Notes: a model not told the origin generated them from the sequence alone. 64,000 nt of DNA from Corynebacterium simulans (GCF_001586215.1 NZ_CP014634.1:496001-560000); one strand, 5' to 3'. Positions 34,520 to 46,128 are shown, numbered from the stretch's first letter. Numbers and translations: made by a program.

Positions 34520-35370
34520 TTCACACCTGCCAATCGGACAAAGTCTTCGGTGGCCAGCTTCTCACCACGCTGGCGCGGGTCGATGCCGGCTGCCACTAGA
34601 GCCTCTTCCGCGGCAGGGCCGCCGCCGAAGTGACCAGAGAGTGCCGCGCGCAGGGTCTTGCGGCGCTGTGCAAAGGCGGCGTCGACAAGTGGGAAAACCG
34701 CCTTGCGCGTCTCATCGTTGATAGGCCACGGCGCGTTCTCGAAGCAGTCGATGCGCACTAGACCAGACTCGATGTTCGGCGCCGGCCAGAAGACGTTCTT
34801 GCCGATGGTTCCGGCCTGCCGGACGTTGCCGTAGAAGGAAGCCTTCACCGAAGGAACGCCATAGACCTTGCTGCCAGGCTTGGCGGCGAGACGCTCTGCC
34901 ACCTCAAGCTGAACCATGACGAGTACGCGGCGGATGGAGGGATAAAGTTCCAGGATGCGCAAAAGAACCGGCACCGCAACGTTGTACGGCAAATTTGCCA
35001 CCAGCGCAGTCGGCTCGCCCAACTCGCCTGCCATAATACGCAGAGCATCTTTTTCCACGAGCCGCAGGTTGCCTGCTTGCTTCGGTGCGCGCTGCGCGAT
35101 GGTATCCGGCAGCTGCGCTGCAAGGCGTGGATCAATTTCTATCGCCGTAAGGTCATCGACTGCCTCGAGCAGGCCCAAAGTCAGAGATCCTAGGCCGGGA
35201 CCTACCTCAACGACGCGGTCTTCCCGCTGCAACTGCGCCGCACTAACGATGCGGCGGATGGTGTTGGGATCGTGCAGGAAGTTCTGTCCCAGCTTCTTCG
35301 TCGGGGTCACGTCCAGCTTCTCGGCCAATTGGCGGATTTCCATGGGCCCGAGCAGTTTGGGTTCAGTCAT
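34513..35370 (-). CDS. ksgA: 16S rRNA adenine-N6,N6-dimethyltransferase
   Basis: KsgA (RsmA) dimethylates two adjacent adenines near the 3' end of 16S rRNA during 30S assembly. The 285-residue protein shows [12 protein letters not shown] near residue 25, the SAM motif [11 protein letters not shown] near residue 55, the catalytic NLPYNVAVP near residue 125, and the C-terminal [12 protein letters not shown]. The ATG at 35370 begins MTEPKLLGP. It lies downstream of rpf2 after a terminator and is coupled to ispE. Confidence 0.97.
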   Translation of the reverse strand: MTEPKLLGPMEIRQLAEKLDVTPTKKLGQNFLHDPNTIRRIVSAAQLQREDRVVEVGPGLGSLTLGLLEAVDDLTAIEIDPRLAAQLPDTIAQRAPKQAGNLRLVEKDALRIMAGELGEPTALVANLPYNVAVPVLLRILELYPSIRRVLVMVQLEVAERLAAKPGSKVYGVPSVKASFYGNVRQAGTIGKNVFWPAPNIESGLVRIDCFENAPWPINDETRKAVFPLVDAAFAQRRKTLRAALSGHFGGGPAAEEALVAAGIDPRQRGEKLATEDFVRLAGVNC

Positions 35371-35406
35371 GCATTTTAGAGTAGTCGAGGTTTTCCGGAT
35401 ACAAAG

Positions 35407-35428
35407 AAAGCCCGCTTTCGCGGGCTTT
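35407..35428 (-). terminator. Terminator after rpf2
   Basis: AAAGCCCGC (35407–35415) and GCGGGCTTT (35420–35428) form a perfect 9-bp stem with a 4-base loop. On the minus strand it is followed by a T-rich stretch (CTTTGT). It separates rpf2 from ksgA. Confidence 0.8.
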
Positions 35429-35465
35429 AAACGTGGCGCGAATTGGCACCTAAAGGGCTACATGC

Positions 35466-36626
<1,161 letters not shown>

Positions 36627-36793
36627 TCATCGAAAACGGGGGGGAAGCAGAGTAAATCTTTGAATAACGATACGATAACAGCAGGATGCAGTCGAAAACG
36701 ATTTTTCTACCTACACCACTTCCAACACTGCTTTCACATTTGGCACGTCCATCACCGCTGAGCAGGAAAAACTCCGAATATGAAGATCGTCAC

Positions 36794-36819
36794 AGATTTA
36801 AGCATGAATGCTTAAATCT
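36794..36819. terminator. Perfect AT-rich dyad between tatD and rpf2
   Basis: AGATTTAAGCAT (36794–36805) and ATGCTTAAATCT (36808–36819) are exact inverted repeats separated by two bases. It begins four bases beyond the tatD stop on the minus strand, so it could terminate tatD, but no T-tract follows. It may equally be an operator in the rpf2 upstream region. Confidence 0.5.
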
Positions 36820-36822
36820 AAC

Positions 36823-37641
36823 CTAGGAGAGGCCGAATACCGAAGTGAACGTCTGGTTAACCTCTTCGATCAGTGCCTCGACGCGCATGCCTCGCACCTC
36901 AGCAATGCAGTTATACGTATGCCCGATGAAGGTCGGCTCGTTGCGTGCGCCGCGGAATGGCTCCGGAGTCATATACGGAGCGTCAGTTTCCACCAGCAGC
37001 TGGCCTGCCGGCGCGGCGGCTGCCGCCGCGCGCATCTCTTCGTTGCGTTTAAAGGTCACGTTGCCGGCAAAAGACAACACCCAGCCGCGCTCGAGTGCTT
37101 CCTTCGCCACATCAAACGGCGAGGAGAAACAGTGCAACATGACATTCTCGGCGTCGCCAAGCACCCGCAACAGGTCCGCATCCGCCTCGCGGTTGTGGAT
37201 CATCAAGACCTTACCGGTTTCCTTGGCCAGATCCATGTGCCAGCGCAGCGCCTCTTCTTGCACCTCAAGTGGTGCGGTGGATTCCGGCTCATGTTTAATC
37301 CAATAGGTATCAAGGCCGGTCTCCCCGATTGCCACGCAGCGTGGGTCCGCAGCCATCTGCGCCAGCCGCGTACGTGCCTGCTCGTCCAATTCCTGCGCCT
37401 TGGTGGGATGGATGGCGCACGCTGCCCACACATTGGAAAATTCGTGCGCGGCCTGCAACGCCCGCTCGGCCTCTTCCAAGCCATCGCCTACCGTAACCAT
37501 GCGCGACACCCCTGCAGCACCGGCGCGGGACACGATGTCGGCGGCTGGGTCCTTGCAGGAGGCTAGGTGTGTATGGGCGTCGACAAGCTGTGACAAGCCT
37601 TCTGCTGGAACAGGGACTGGGCGTGGCTTCTTTTTAGACAT
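36823..37641 (-). CDS. tatD: TatD-family metal-dependent deoxyribonuclease
   Basis: A 272-residue TIM-barrel hydrolase of the TatD group, which has 3'-5' DNase activity in characterised members. Metal ligands are visible in VDAHTHLA near residue 21, GETGLD near residue 110, MIHNREAD (second His) and the late ETDAPYMTP. The start ATG at 37641 (MSKKKPRPVP) fits the family; the open frame extends upstream only because it overlaps a broken GNAT gene on the other strand. It precedes rpf2 as in other corynebacteria, but metG, usually its immediate upstream neighbour, is displaced by about 1.9 kb. Confidence 0.93.
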   Translation of the reverse strand: MSKKKPRPVPVPAEGLSQLVDAHTHLASCKDPAADIVSRAGAAGVSRMVTVGDGLEEAERALQAAHEFSNVWAACAIHPTKAQELDEQARTRLAQMAADPRCVAIGETGLDTYWIKHEPESTAPLEVQEEALRWHMDLAKETGKVLMIHNREADADLLRVLGDAENVMLHCFSSPFDVAKEALERGWVLSFAGNVTFKRNEEMRAAAAAAPAGQLLVETDAPYMTPEPFRGARNEPTFIGHTYNCIAEVRGMRVEALIEEVNQTFTSVFGLS

Positions 37642-37840
37642 GGACGCAATTGTAATCTGGAACGCATACGAAACCACCATTTTTTTGGATCCGGCAGCCC
37701 AAGGCCAAGGCATGGGCACCAACGTCGCATCCATCAAGTTGCATGAGAAGTTCGGTTTTGCCAATGTAGGAACGTTCAAAGAGGTGTCCTACAAGAGGGG
37801 ACACTGGCTAAATCTCGCCCATTTGCAGCTGCTCGTTTAG
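37640..37840 (+). pseudogene. Internally deleted GNAT acetyltransferase remnant
   Basis: A 67-codon reading frame encodes IFLDPAAQGQGMGT, the acetyl-CoA loop region of a GNAT enzyme, joined directly to ASIKLHEKFGFANVGTFKE and a short C-terminal tail ending LAHLQLLV. In the intact GNAT gene downstream, about 30 residues lie between the corresponding GKGVG and NEASIRLHKKFHF. The N-terminal half of a GNAT domain is also missing and the frame start overlaps the tatD start. It therefore looks like a degraded tandem paralogue of the next gene rather than a working small protein. Confidence 0.75.
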
Positions 37841-37878
37841 CCCCGCAGCTTCTTATTGTTTAAGGATCCCTGACACCT

Positions 37879-38394
37879 ATGCACGTACGTCCCGCCGCGC
37901 CTGCCGACGCCGCCGCAATCGCCTCCATCTACAACGCCGCCTCCGCCGCTACCCCGGCGGCCAACTTGGTCACCTGGCAAGAATCTGTCGAGGATCGCGC
38001 CGAGTGGCTCGAGCAAATGGAAAAGGACGGCTACCCCGTCTTCGTTGCCGTAGAAGATGACGAGATCATCGGTTGGGCTGCCTATTTCCAGTTCGTAACG
38101 CCAGCCATCTACTACGGCACTGTAGAAAACTCCGTCTACGTCGCTCCTTCGGCGCGCGGCAAGGGCGTGGGCAACGAGCTCATGTGTGCCGTGGTCGACG
38201 ATGCCAAAGACAACAACTACGTGCAGACGATGATCACCTACATCGTCGATACCAATGAGGCTTCCATCCGCCTCCACAAGAAGTTCCACTTCGAAGAGAC
38301 CGGCCGCATGCCCAATATCCACACCAAGGACGGAGTGCGTCTGGGCCTAGTGCACCTGCAACGTCACTTCGACAGGAGCTCGTCGTCGATGTAG
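37879..38394 (+). CDS. GNAT acetyltransferase, phosphinothricin-acetyltransferase-like
   Basis: A 171-residue GCN5-type acetyltransferase starting MHVRPAAPADAAAIASIYN. The acetyl-CoA loop is APSARGKGVGNEL near residue 93, followed by NEASIRLHKKFHFEETGRM, typical of the PAT/YncA subgroup that acetylates small amines, methionine sulfoximine or phosphinothricin-like molecules. The true acceptor is unknown. A truncated relative lies immediately upstream. The last 31 bases overlap the 3' end of the convergent MFS gene, an unusually deep overlap. Confidence 0.88.
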   Translation: MHVRPAAPADAAAIASIYNAASAATPAANLVTWQESVEDRAEWLEQMEKDGYPVFVAVEDDEIIGWAAYFQFVTPAIYYGTVENSVYVAPSARGKGVGNELMCAVVDDAKDNNYVQTMITYIVDTNEASIRLHKKFHFEETGRMPNIHTKDGVRLGLVHLQRHFDRSSSSM

Positions 38395-39542
38395 ACCGAG
38401 CGGGCGGCGGCAACGCCTGCCACCGACATCGCTAGGGTAAGTGCGATGAGCACACCCAACGGAACCTCCCAGCCGCCGGTTGCTTGCGCGAGAACGCCGA
38501 AGAGGAACGGGAATACGCCAGCCAGAATATAGCCACCCGGCTGCACGAAGCCGGAAAGGCGTGCTGTTACCTCCGGCTGCCGGGTGCGCGCGGCAATCAG
38601 GGCGAGGGCCAGCGGGAAGCACATTCCGCCGACGCCCATCAGAGTGGCCCAGGTAAGCGGCGCTGCGCTCGCATTGACGAGCACACCCAGCCAGCCGGCC
38701 AAGGTAGCAGCCGACAAAACCAGTGGAACGGGACGGAGATCTCGCAGCCGCTCAATGAGAACCGGCATGATGAGCCCGCCGACAACGTTGATGGCGCCGA
38801 TGAGCGCGAGCGCCAGGCTGGCCCGGGAGGCGGAGACCCCACGGCTTTCAAGCATCGTGGGCAGCCACCCCATCTGCGCATAAGCCATGGTGGATTGCAG
38901 GCCAAAGAAGAAAAGAAGTGCAACAGCGGTGCGCGAACGGCGCATCGGAATCGCCGCGGTATCCGGGCTTTGCACTGGATCGACGCCGGTGTGCTTACAG
39001 GCAATCAGCCACCCCACTACCTGCAGGGCGACAGGGATTGCCCACGCAAACAACGACATCCGCCAGCCACCCAGGTGGGTAGACATTGGACCAAGGGCAC
39101 TCGATACGCCAAGCACAGTGGTGTAAGTCGTCATCAACGCCACCACGGTGCGCGCAGTTCCGTAGGTCTTGATCCATGCAGGCAACAAGATGTTGGTGAC
39201 AGCGATGCCGCCGACTACGAGCAGCGTGAGCGCAACGAAGGGTACGAAACTACTTACCCATGGGCGCGCGGCAAGCCCCACCACGAGTGCCACTGCGCCG
39301 CCGAGAAGAGTCGTGGTCAGGCCACAACGCCGCGCGATAGGAACGGCAGCCCAGCCCATCAGTGCGAAACACAGACCAGGAAGGGCTGTCAGGGTCCCGG
39401 CGATGGCAGGGCCAACGCCAAAAGCTGCGCTGATGTCCCCCAGCACCGGCGCCACGGAGGCGATTCCGGCGCGCAGGTTCAGCGCAGTTAAGGTAACGAC
39501 CGCAAAAGCGAGAGCGGCCGCGATGCTTCGGCGAGCCACCAT
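38364..39542 (-). CDS. MFS transporter, CynX/NimT family
   Basis: A 392-residue, twelve-helix major facilitator. The first helix carries TALNLRAGIASVAPVLGD, the hallmark of the cyanate/nitroimidazole (CynX/NimT) subgroup, and the loop between helices 2 and 3 has the basic PIARRCG. The ATG at 39542 lies one base after the metG stop, so it is co-transcribed with metG; the open frame upstream of it belongs to metG. The substrate is unknown; cynX-type genes are often annotated for cyanate without evidence. Its tail overlaps the convergent GNAT gene. Confidence 0.85.
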   Translation of the reverse strand: MVARRSIAAALAFAVVTLTALNLRAGIASVAPVLGDISAAFGVGPAIAGTLTALPGLCFALMGWAAVPIARRCGLTTTLLGGAVALVVGLAARPWVSSFVPFVALTLLVVGGIAVTNILLPAWIKTYGTARTVVALMTTYTTVLGVSSALGPMSTHLGGWRMSLFAWAIPVALQVVGWLIACKHTGVDPVQSPDTAAIPMRRSRTAVALLFFFGLQSTMAYAQMGWLPTMLESRGVSASRASLALALIGAINVVGGLIMPVLIERLRDLRPVPLVLSAATLAGWLGVLVNASAAPLTWATLMGVGGMCFPLALALIAARTRQPEVTARLSGFVQPGGYILAGVFPFLFGVLAQATGGWEVPLGVLIALTLAMSVAGVAAARSVYIDDELLSK

Positions 39543-39543
39543 C

Positions 39544-41376
39544 TTACTTCTGGACGGGTGCCCACTCAGGGCCGGTCTCACCAAGCTCTGGGTCAAGCTT
39601 TGCCACGAGCGGCTTCGGCTTGGAAAGCGCAGTGCCAGGCTCGACGTCTACGCGCTTCCACGCTGCCAGCTGGGCGGTGTAATCACCGGTGATGATTGGG
39701 TACGGGTGATTCTCCGGCGGCAGGCCAACGCCTACGAGTTCAACCGGGATATCATCCACGACGTCGCGTACCTCAGGCTGTGCCGCCCAGACGCCGTCGC
39801 GGCCCAAGGTCTCGTGGACCTTCTGCGCGGTAAACGGCAGGAACGGGGTGAGCATGACGTTGCAGTCAGAGACTACCTGGAGTGCAGTCCAGAGGACGGT
39901 GGCTAGACGCTCGCGCTGGGTCTCATCTTTGGCCAGCTTCCATGGCTCCATCGCAGCGATATAAGCATTCGCCTCACCAACGACGTGCATGACGGCGGTA
40001 ATAGCCTGCTTGAACTTCGACTGCTCGAGGTAACCTGCCGCAGTCTCGAAGGTCTCCTCCGCCAGCTGCAGGATGGCCTTGTCGGCTTCTTCCAGTGCGG
40101 CGGGAGCTGGGACTTCGCCGAAGTTCTTGTAGGCCATCGAGACGGTGCGGTTGACCAGGTTGCCCCAGCCATTGGCCAGTTCGTTGTTGATACGGCGCAC
40201 GAACTCGTCCCATGTAAAGTCCGTGTCATTGTTTTCTGGACCGGCCACGGAGATGAAGTAACGCAGCGCATCCGGGCCGAACTCCGCCAAGAAGTCCTTG
40301 ACGTAGATGACAACGCCCTTCGAAGAAGAGAACTTCGAGCCGGACATCGTCAGGTATTCGGAGGAAACAATCTCGGTAGGTAGATTCAGCTCACCAAACT
40401 TGTGCAGCTCGCCGCCCTTCGCGCCCTTACCGGCGTAACCCAGGAGCTGCGCAGGCCAAATCTGCGAGTGGAAGGTGATGTTGTCCTTGCCCTGGAAGTA
40501 GTAATGGCGAGCCTCATCGTTCTGCCAGAAATCCTTCCATGCATCCGGGTTTCCGGTGCGATGCGCCCACTCGATGGAAGAAGACAAGTAACCGATGACA
40601 GCGTCAAACCAGACGTAGAGCTTCTTTGCGGAGTTTTCCTCCCAGCCCTCTACCGGAATTGGGATGCCCCAGTCGATGTCGCGGGTCATGGTGCGCGGAC
40701 GCATGTCTTCGAGCAAATTCAGGGAGAACTTCAGGACGTTCGGACGCCAATCTTCGCGCGTCTTCAGCCATTCCTCCAGTGCGTCCTTCACGGAAGGCAG
40801 GTCGAGGAGGAAGTGCTCGGTCTCGATGAACTCCGGGGTCTCACCGTTGATCTTGGAAACTGGGTCGATCAGATCTACTGGGTCCAGCTGGTTACCGCAG
40901 TTATCGCACTGATCGCCGCGCGCCCCCTCAGCACCACAAATTGGGCAAGTTCCCTCGATGTAGCGGTCAGGCAAGGTACGGCCAGTCGACGGCGAGATGG
41001 CGCCCTTGGTGGTTTCCTTGAGCATGTAGCCGTTTTCATAAAGGCCCTTGAACAGCTCCTGTACTACCGCGTAGTGGTTGCGCGTGGTGGTGCGGGTGAA
41101 AAGGTCATAGGACAGGCCCAAGCCGGCGAGGTCGGTGACAATTTGGCGGTTATAACGGTCCGCGAGTTCGCGAACGGTCACGCCTTCTTTGTCGGCTTGC
41201 ACCAGCAACGGAGTGCCGTGCTCATCGGTGCCAGAGACCATGAGAACGTTGCGGCCACGCATTCGCTGGAAACGTGCGAATACGTCAGAAGGAACACCAA
41301 AGCCTGCCACGTGTCCGATGTGGCGGGGGCCGTTGGCATACGGCCAGGCAACATTTACTACTACCGACTCAGTCAT
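39544..41376 (-). CDS. metG: Methionyl-tRNA synthetase
   Basis: MetRS charges tRNA-Met. The 610-residue protein begins [16 protein letters not shown] and has the HIGH motif in [10 protein letters not shown] near residue 20, a zinc knuckle [18 protein letters not shown] near residues 146–163, the KMSKS-equivalent [10 protein letters not shown] near residue 355 and the anticodon-binding helix bundle. There is no C-terminal tRNA-binding (EMAP) domain, as in other actinobacterial enzymes. The ATG at 41376 matches the family start; the frame upstream to 41472 is non-coding leader. A terminator of the betP gene lies just upstream. Confidence 0.97.
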   Translation of the reverse strand: MTESVVVNVAWPYANGPRHIGHVAGFGVPSDVFARFQRMRGRNVLMVSGTDEHGTPLLVQADKEGVTVRELADRYNRQIVTDLAGLGLSYDLFTRTTTRNHYAVVQELFKGLYENGYMLKETTKGAISPSTGRTLPDRYIEGTCPICGAEGARGDQCDNCGNQLDPVDLIDPVSKINGETPEFIETEHFLLDLPSVKDALEEWLKTREDWRPNVLKFSLNLLEDMRPRTMTRDIDWGIPIPVEGWEENSAKKLYVWFDAVIGYLSSSIEWAHRTGNPDAWKDFWQNDEARHYYFQGKDNITFHSQIWPAQLLGYAGKGAKGGELHKFGELNLPTEIVSSEYLTMSGSKFSSSKGVVIYVKDFLAEFGPDALRYFISVAGPENNDTDFTWDEFVRRINNELANGWGNLVNRTVSMAYKNFGEVPAPAALEEADKAILQLAEETFETAAGYLEQSKFKQAITAVMHVVGEANAYIAAMEPWKLAKDETQRERLATVLWTALQVVSDCNVMLTPFLPFTAQKVHETLGRDGVWAAQPEVRDVVDDIPVELVGVGLPPENHPYPIITGDYTAQLAAWKRVDVEPGTALSKPKPLVAKLDPELGETGPEWAPVQK

Positions 41377-41488
41377 GCCCACCACTTTATCGAAGCCTTG
41401 GTCAACAGCGCGCGTTGAGGGGGTCACATCGACAATGGTGAAAGATCCACGCACAAGGATATTTGCGCGCATAAAGACGCATAAAGAA

Positions 41489-41524
41489 ACGCACCCTCTT
41501 GCACGATTGTGCAGGAGGGTGCGT
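41489..41524 (-). terminator. Terminator after betP
   Basis: ACGCACCCTC (41489–41498) pairs with GAGGGTGCGT (41515–41524), with additional TTGCAC/GTGCAG pairing inside. It lies 41 bases beyond the betP stop on the minus strand and isolates betP from metG. Confidence 0.8.
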
Positions 41525-41564
41525 AAAGAAGCTTTAGGAAGCGACTAAATCGCTTGCTTTAGCT

Positions 41565-43379
41565 TTACTTGTGCTGAGCGCGCTTGCGCTGACGACGCTT
41601 CTTGAGCTCCTCAGCGCGCTGGTACTCGCGGTGCAGACGGCGCTCGCGGGCAAGCTTGCGCTGGAATGCCTGGGACTCGCGGTACTCCAAGTAGATGATG
41701 TCATTGCTGAGCGCCTTGTAGATGGCGCACATCAGGCCCACAACGATGAACAGGAATGGCAGCGCAGCCACAATGGTGACGTTCTGCAGGTTGGTCAGGG
41801 AATCCTCATCAGCCAGCAGCAGGGTCAGACCAACAGCCGCGGTGGCAACGCCCCATGCTGCGGACAGCCATGGCTTAGCGTTGGATGCACCGTTCTGAGA
41901 CATCGAGCCCATAACGGTAGAAGCCGAGTCAGCGGAGGTGATGAAGAAGGTTGCCAGCAAGATAACTGCGATGATGCCGGCGATGAAACCACCAGGCAGG
42001 TTGTGCAGCAGGTTGAACAGCTCAACCTCAGAGGACTCGCCGGAGATGGAGTTACCCTTCTGCTCCATGTGGATTGCGGTGCCACCGAAGATGGCGAACC
42101 ACACGGTGGAAAGACCAGCCGGGATCAGCATGACGCCGATGCAGAATTCGCGGACGGAACGGCCACGGGAAATGCGTGCCAGGAACATACCGACGAATGG
42201 GGACCAAGAGACCCACCATGCCCAGTAGAAGATGGTCCAGGTGGACAGCCACTCGCCTGCTTCGCCGTTGTTGGACTCAGCAGTACGGGAGATCATCTCG
42301 GTGAACGCATCCAGGTAGCTACCGATGGAGCCCGGAATCTGGTTCAGGATGGAAACGGTTGGGCCAAGGATGAATACGAAGATGGCAAGCAGTGCGGCCA
42401 TAACCATGTTCGCGTTGGAGACATACTGAATGCCCTTGCCCACGCCGGACATTGCGGAAAGCAGGAAGGCCAGGGTCAGCACGAGGACGATGCCAACGAC
42501 GACCTTCTGGGATGGGTTGTCGATGAGGCCAGAAGCCTGGATACCAGCCTGGATCTGGGTTGCACCGATACCCAGGGAACATGCGGTACCGAAGACGGTT
42601 GCAAAAATGGACAGGATGTCAATGATTTTGCCAACCCAACCATCGGCAGCGCGCTGGCCGATGAGCGGCACGAATGCTTGGCTCAGCAGCTGCTTGCGGC
42701 CAATACGGAAGGTCGAGTACGCAATTGCGAGACCAACGATGGCATAAACAGCCCATGGGTGCAGGGTCCAGTGGAACATCGCCGTAGCCATCGACGTGCC
42801 CACTTCCTTAGCATCATGGCCAGGAACTCCGTTGAGGTAGTAGTTCAGCGGCTCAGAAGCACCGTAGAACATCAGGCCGATGCCCATACCGGCTGCGAAC
42901 ATCATCGCGATCCAGGAAGGCGTAGAAAATTCAGGCTCTTCATCAATATGGCCCAAGCGGATGGTGCCGAACTTGGAGGCGGCGATAAAGATAACAAATA
43001 CAACGAAAATCGTGCCGAAGAGGACGTAGACCCAACCAAAGTCGTTAACAACGAAGCTCAGTGCATCGCTTGCGAAGTCCGCGAAGTTGGTCGGCGCGGC
43101 TAAGCCCCATGCAACGATGGCGGCGATAAGCACGCCAGTGATGCCGACGATGGTCCAGTCGATCGGAGCGTTGTCATCGGCTGCGATTTCAATTTCCGGC
43201 TCGGTCATCTCATGAGGAGCGAAGTCCTCGTCGCCGAGCATGTTTTGTAGCTGACTCGTCGCAGATGCTGATTCCAGCTTCTCATCAACGGTCTGGTACT
43301 CCTCAGACGAAACCGGCGCCGCACTGGACGCCGGATCCGTACCCTTTGCCGTATTCGAATCTGTTTCTGGATTAGTCAT
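41565..43379 (-). CDS. betP: BCCT-family glycine betaine transporter BetP
   Basis: A 604-residue sodium-coupled osmolyte importer very close to C. glutamicum BetP. Landmarks: a long acidic N-terminus (residues 1–70), twelve helices, the glycine-rich [12 protein letters not shown] in helix 3, the betaine-binding Trp region [14 protein letters not shown] in helix 8, [13 protein letters not shown], and a strongly basic C-terminal tail ([15 protein letters not shown] and [10 protein letters not shown]) that senses osmotic stress in BetP. All regulatory parts are therefore retained. It stands alone between metG and rsmI with a 196-base AT-rich upstream region expected to hold an osmotically regulated promoter. 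Confidence 0.93.
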   Translation of the reverse strand: MTNPETDSNTAKGTDPASSAAPVSSEEYQTVDEKLESASATSQLQNMLGDEDFAPHEMTEPEIEIAADDNAPIDWTIVGITGVLIAAIVAWGLAAPTNFADFASDALSFVVNDFGWVYVLFGTIFVVFVIFIAASKFGTIRLGHIDEEPEFSTPSWIAMMFAAGMGIGLMFYGASEPLNYYLNGVPGHDAKEVGTSMATAMFHWTLHPWAVYAIVGLAIAYSTFRIGRKQLLSQAFVPLIGQRAADGWVGKIIDILSIFATVFGTACSLGIGATQIQAGIQASGLIDNPSQKVVVGIVLVLTLAFLLSAMSGVGKGIQYVSNANMVMAALLAIFVFILGPTVSILNQIPGSIGSYLDAFTEMISRTAESNNGEAGEWLSTWTIFYWAWWVSWSPFVGMFLARISRGRSVREFCIGVMLIPAGLSTVWFAIFGGTAIHMEQKGNSISGESSEVELFNLLHNLPGGFIAGIIAVILLATFFITSADSASTVMGSMSQNGASNAKPWLSAAWGVATAAVGLTLLLADEDSLTNLQNVTIVAALPFLFIVVGLMCAIYKALSNDIIYLEYRESQAFQRKLARERRLHREYQRAEELKKRRQRKRAQHK

Positions 43380-43575
43380 GCACTCCAGAATGAGCGCGGC
43401 TAATGCCAGGCGTCAAACTTATATGCGCAGTACAGCGACCTAAATCCAGCATTTTCGCAGGATAATCTTACTTTGCAATCAGGCACACAAATGAAAATTA
43501 ACCAGCATATGCAGGTCTTTTATCCTCCCGTGAGCTTTTGGCTATAACAATCCTGCAACAATTGGGCATTTAACA

Positions 43576-44439
43576 CTATTTTTCGCTGTCACGGGCACTC
43601 AAAAAGGCGTCATAAAGTTCGCGATTGGACACCTGAGTACCGGCAGCGACTTCCTTGCAAGCATCCTTCGCGCGCACTCCATCTGCCACACGGCGCTGGA
43701 CCTTATCCACCAGTTCCTCAAGCGATGAGGGGACCTCTTCCCCACCCTCAATAACAACCGTGATTTCACCGCGAGCATTGTCCTCAGCCCACTTTGCCAA
43801 CTCACCCAAGCTTCCGCGCTTTACTTCTTCATAGGTCTTTGTCAGTTCGCGACACACGGCAGCAGGGCGGTCTTCACCCAGAACCGCCGCGGCGTCGGCA
43901 AGCGTCTGCGCCAAACGGTGGGGAGATTCAAAGAAGACAATGGCGCGTTTTTCACCGCGCAGCGATTCCAGCCACGCTTTGCGCGGTCCGGCCTTGCGTG
44001 GAGCAAAGGCGTCGAAGAGGAAGTGACCGACGCCGAGACCGGACAGAGCCAAAGCGGTGGGCACTGCAGATGGCCCGGGGAAACACGTCACCGGCACCCC
44101 AGCTTCGGCTGCTGCAGCAACGATGGAGTGCCCTGGATCAGAAACCAGAGGCATACCCGCGTCGGAGACAACCAAAACGGTGCCGGAACGAGCGGCCTCG
44201 ACAAGTTGGGCTGCGCGTCCTTCTTCGTTGTGATCAAAGTTGGAGACCACCTTGCCGCGGATTTCGATCCCCAGAGCCTGCGCCAGGTTACGGACGCGGC
44301 GCGTATCTTCCGCCGCCACGATGTCGGCATGCTGCAGCGCCTGCATGAGTCGTGCCGAAGCATCTGCGATATTACCCAGAGGGGTGGCTGCCACAATTAC
44401 TCCGCGTGGAAGGGGATCTAGACGAAACGAAGTATTCAT
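43576..44439 (-). CDS. rsmI: 16S rRNA (cytidine-1402-2'-O)-methyltransferase
   Basis: RsmI 2'-O-methylates C1402 in the ribosomal P site. The 287-residue SPOUT-unrelated tetrapyrrole-methylase-fold protein shows GVIVAATPLGNIADAS at the N-terminus, AAEDTRRVRNL, VSDAGMPLVSDPG near residue 90, CFPGPSAVPTAL and FFESPHRLAQTL. The ATG at 44439 is preceded by AGGGGA on the coding strand. It is divergent from pmt, with about 72 bases between the starts, the arrangement conserved in corynebacteria and mycobacteria. Confidence 0.95.
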   Translation of the reverse strand: MNTSFRLDPLPRGVIVAATPLGNIADASARLMQALQHADIVAAEDTRRVRNLAQALGIEIRGKVVSNFDHNEEGRAAQLVEAARSGTVLVVSDAGMPLVSDPGHSIVAAAAEAGVPVTCFPGPSAVPTALALSGLGVGHFLFDAFAPRKAGPRKAWLESLRGEKRAIVFFESPHRLAQTLADAAAVLGEDRPAAVCRELTKTYEEVKRGSLGELAKWAEDNARGEITVVIEGGEEVPSSLEELVDKVQRRVADGVRAKDACKEVAAGTQVSNRELYDAFLSARDSEK

Positions 44440-44511
44440 GTCCCCTAGCTTTCCACAACTTTGCACAAGCAGAATCCCCAGGGGTCCGCCGCGTAGCCTA
44501 AACTCATCTAA

Positions 44512-46128
44512 GTGACTATTGCTACTGACTCTTCGCAGCCCGCAGGCACCCCACAGGCCAAGCTAGCAGGAAAGCCGCGTGGCAAGCATGCCTTCGCCGC
44601 CCCTGCTGCTCCTACCTCCTATGCTTGGGGCAAAGCAGATTGGGTCAGCACCGGCGTCATTGCAGTTTTAGCTTTCATCACCCGTTTCATCAGGCTCTCC
44701 GCCCCCGTCTCGCAGGGCACGCCAGTCTTCGACGAGAAGCATTACGTTCCGCAGGCCTTCGACATGGTGCGTAGCTGGGACAACCTCTTTATCGGCGGCA
44801 TCGAGTCCAATCCAGGCTATGGCCTGGTGGTTCACCCGCCGCTGGCTAAGCAAATCATTGCTGTTTCCGAGTCTGTTTTTGGCTATAGCCCGCTTGGCTG
44901 GCGCCTGATGGCAGCGCTTTTTGGTGTAGGTACCGTGCTGCTGACAATGGCGCTCGCCCGCCGCGTCGCTGGTTCCTGGCAGGTTGCCACGATGGCCGGC
45001 TTGATTGCGGTATGCGATGGCGTGCTTTTGGTTTCTTCAAAGTTCGGAATGCTGGATATCTTCCAGGTCTTTTTCATCGTCGCGGCCGCATGGGCACTGG
45101 CACACGACCATAACCAGATGCGTTTACGTCTGCACACGGCATTTATCACGGGCAATATGGGCTCGTCCGATTTCGGGCCACGTTTAGGCTTCCGCTGGTG
45201 GCGTTTCACCGCAGGCGTCTTCCTCGGCTTAGCCCTTGGCGTGAAGTGGTCTGGCCTGTACTACATCATGTTCTTTGGTCTGCTTTCGGTCTTTAGCGAT
45301 CTTGCTTTGCGACGCCGCTATCACGTACGCCGCTACGTACTGGGTACGCTCATCCGCGATACCCCGGCAGCTCTGGCTTCCCTAGTGCTGGTTCCGCTAG
45401 CTATTTACGTATGGACTTGGCGCGCATGGTTTGCCTCCGAAACCTCCGTGTTCCGCCATGCCAAGGTGGATGGAACTATCGCTGAAGACTCCCCGCTGCA
45501 AGCCCTGCCCGATGCACTCGCTGGTTGGTTCTACTACCACTCTTCGGTCTTGGAATTTCACGCTTCCCTGACCACCTCCAGCGGGCACTCGCACCCATGG
45601 GATTCAAAGCCTTGGGCTTGGCTCGTGGCGGCCCGCCCCATCCTCTACTACTCCTCTACTGATCTGCAGTGCAGCGGCGCCGGCACCTGCCGCAAGATGC
45701 TCTATCTCTTTGGCACGCCTGCCATTTGGTGGCTGGTCATTCCAGCCGTGTTGTGGGGTCTATGGTCACTGCTGGTGCGCCGCAACCGCGCATTCCTCAT
45801 CCCGTTGGTTGGATTCGCTGCAGGTTTCCTGCCTTGGTTGGCTGCGTTCGACCGCCAAATGTATTTCTTCTACGCCACGGCTTTCATCCCGTTTGTCATC
45901 GTGCTGATCTCCCTCGCGCTGGGCCAGATGATTGGACATGGCAAGAAGATTTCTTGGGACTGGCTGACTTCGCTTGCTGGCGGGGAAATCCGGACTGGAA
46001 CATTCGTGGCAATTTGCTACTTGTGCTTGGTAGTGACGATGTTCATCTACTTCTCGCCAATTCTTTATGGTTTCATGATTCCGGACAAATGGTACGAGTC
46101 GATGATGTGGCTGAACTCTTGGACCTAG
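44512..46128 (+). CDS. pmt: Dolichyl-phosphate-mannose-type protein O-mannosyltransferase
   Basis: Pmt transfers mannose from polyprenyl-phosphate mannose to Ser/Thr of secreted proteins outside the membrane. The 538-residue protein has a cytoplasmic N-terminus (about 45 residues), the catalytic loop with the DE pair in TPVFDEKHYVPQ near residue 75, multiple helices, and the C-terminal four-helix PMT domain. The start is GTG at 44512. The position next to rsmI in divergent orientation is the classical actinobacterial location of the pmt gene. Confidence 0.95.
   Translation: MTIATDSSQPAGTPQAKLAGKPRGKHAFAAPAAPTSYAWGKADWVSTGVIAVLAFITRFIRLSAPVSQGTPVFDEKHYVPQAFDMVRSWDNLFIGGIESNPGYGLVVHPPLAKQIIAVSESVFGYSPLGWRLMAALFGVGTVLLTMALARRVAGSWQVATMAGLIAVCDGVLLVSSKFGMLDIFQVFFIVAAAWALAHDHNQMRLRLHTAFITGNMGSSDFGPRLGFRWWRFTAGVFLGLALGVKWSGLYYIMFFGLLSVFSDLALRRRYHVRRYVLGTLIRDTPAALASLVLVPLAIYVWTWRAWFASETSVFRHAKVDGTIAEDSPLQALPDALAGWFYYHSSVLEFHASLTTSSGHSHPWDSKPWAWLVAARPILYYSSTDLQCSGAGTCRKMLYLFGTPAIWWLVIPAVLWGLWSLLVRRNRAFLIPLVGFAAGFLPWLAAFDRQMYFFYATAFIPFVIVLISLALGQMIGHGKKISWDWLTSLAGGEIRTGTFVAICYLCLVVTMFIYFSPILYGFMIPDKWYESMMWLNSWT

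Noticed and set aside
38484..39491. 335-codon plus-strand frame antisense to the MFS gene
   Set aside because: It mirrors the membrane protein codons and has no recognisable domain.
41571..43103. 510-codon open frame antisense to betP
   Set aside because: BetP is unmistakable on the other strand; the antisense product is polar, low in hydrophobic structure and without any family pattern.
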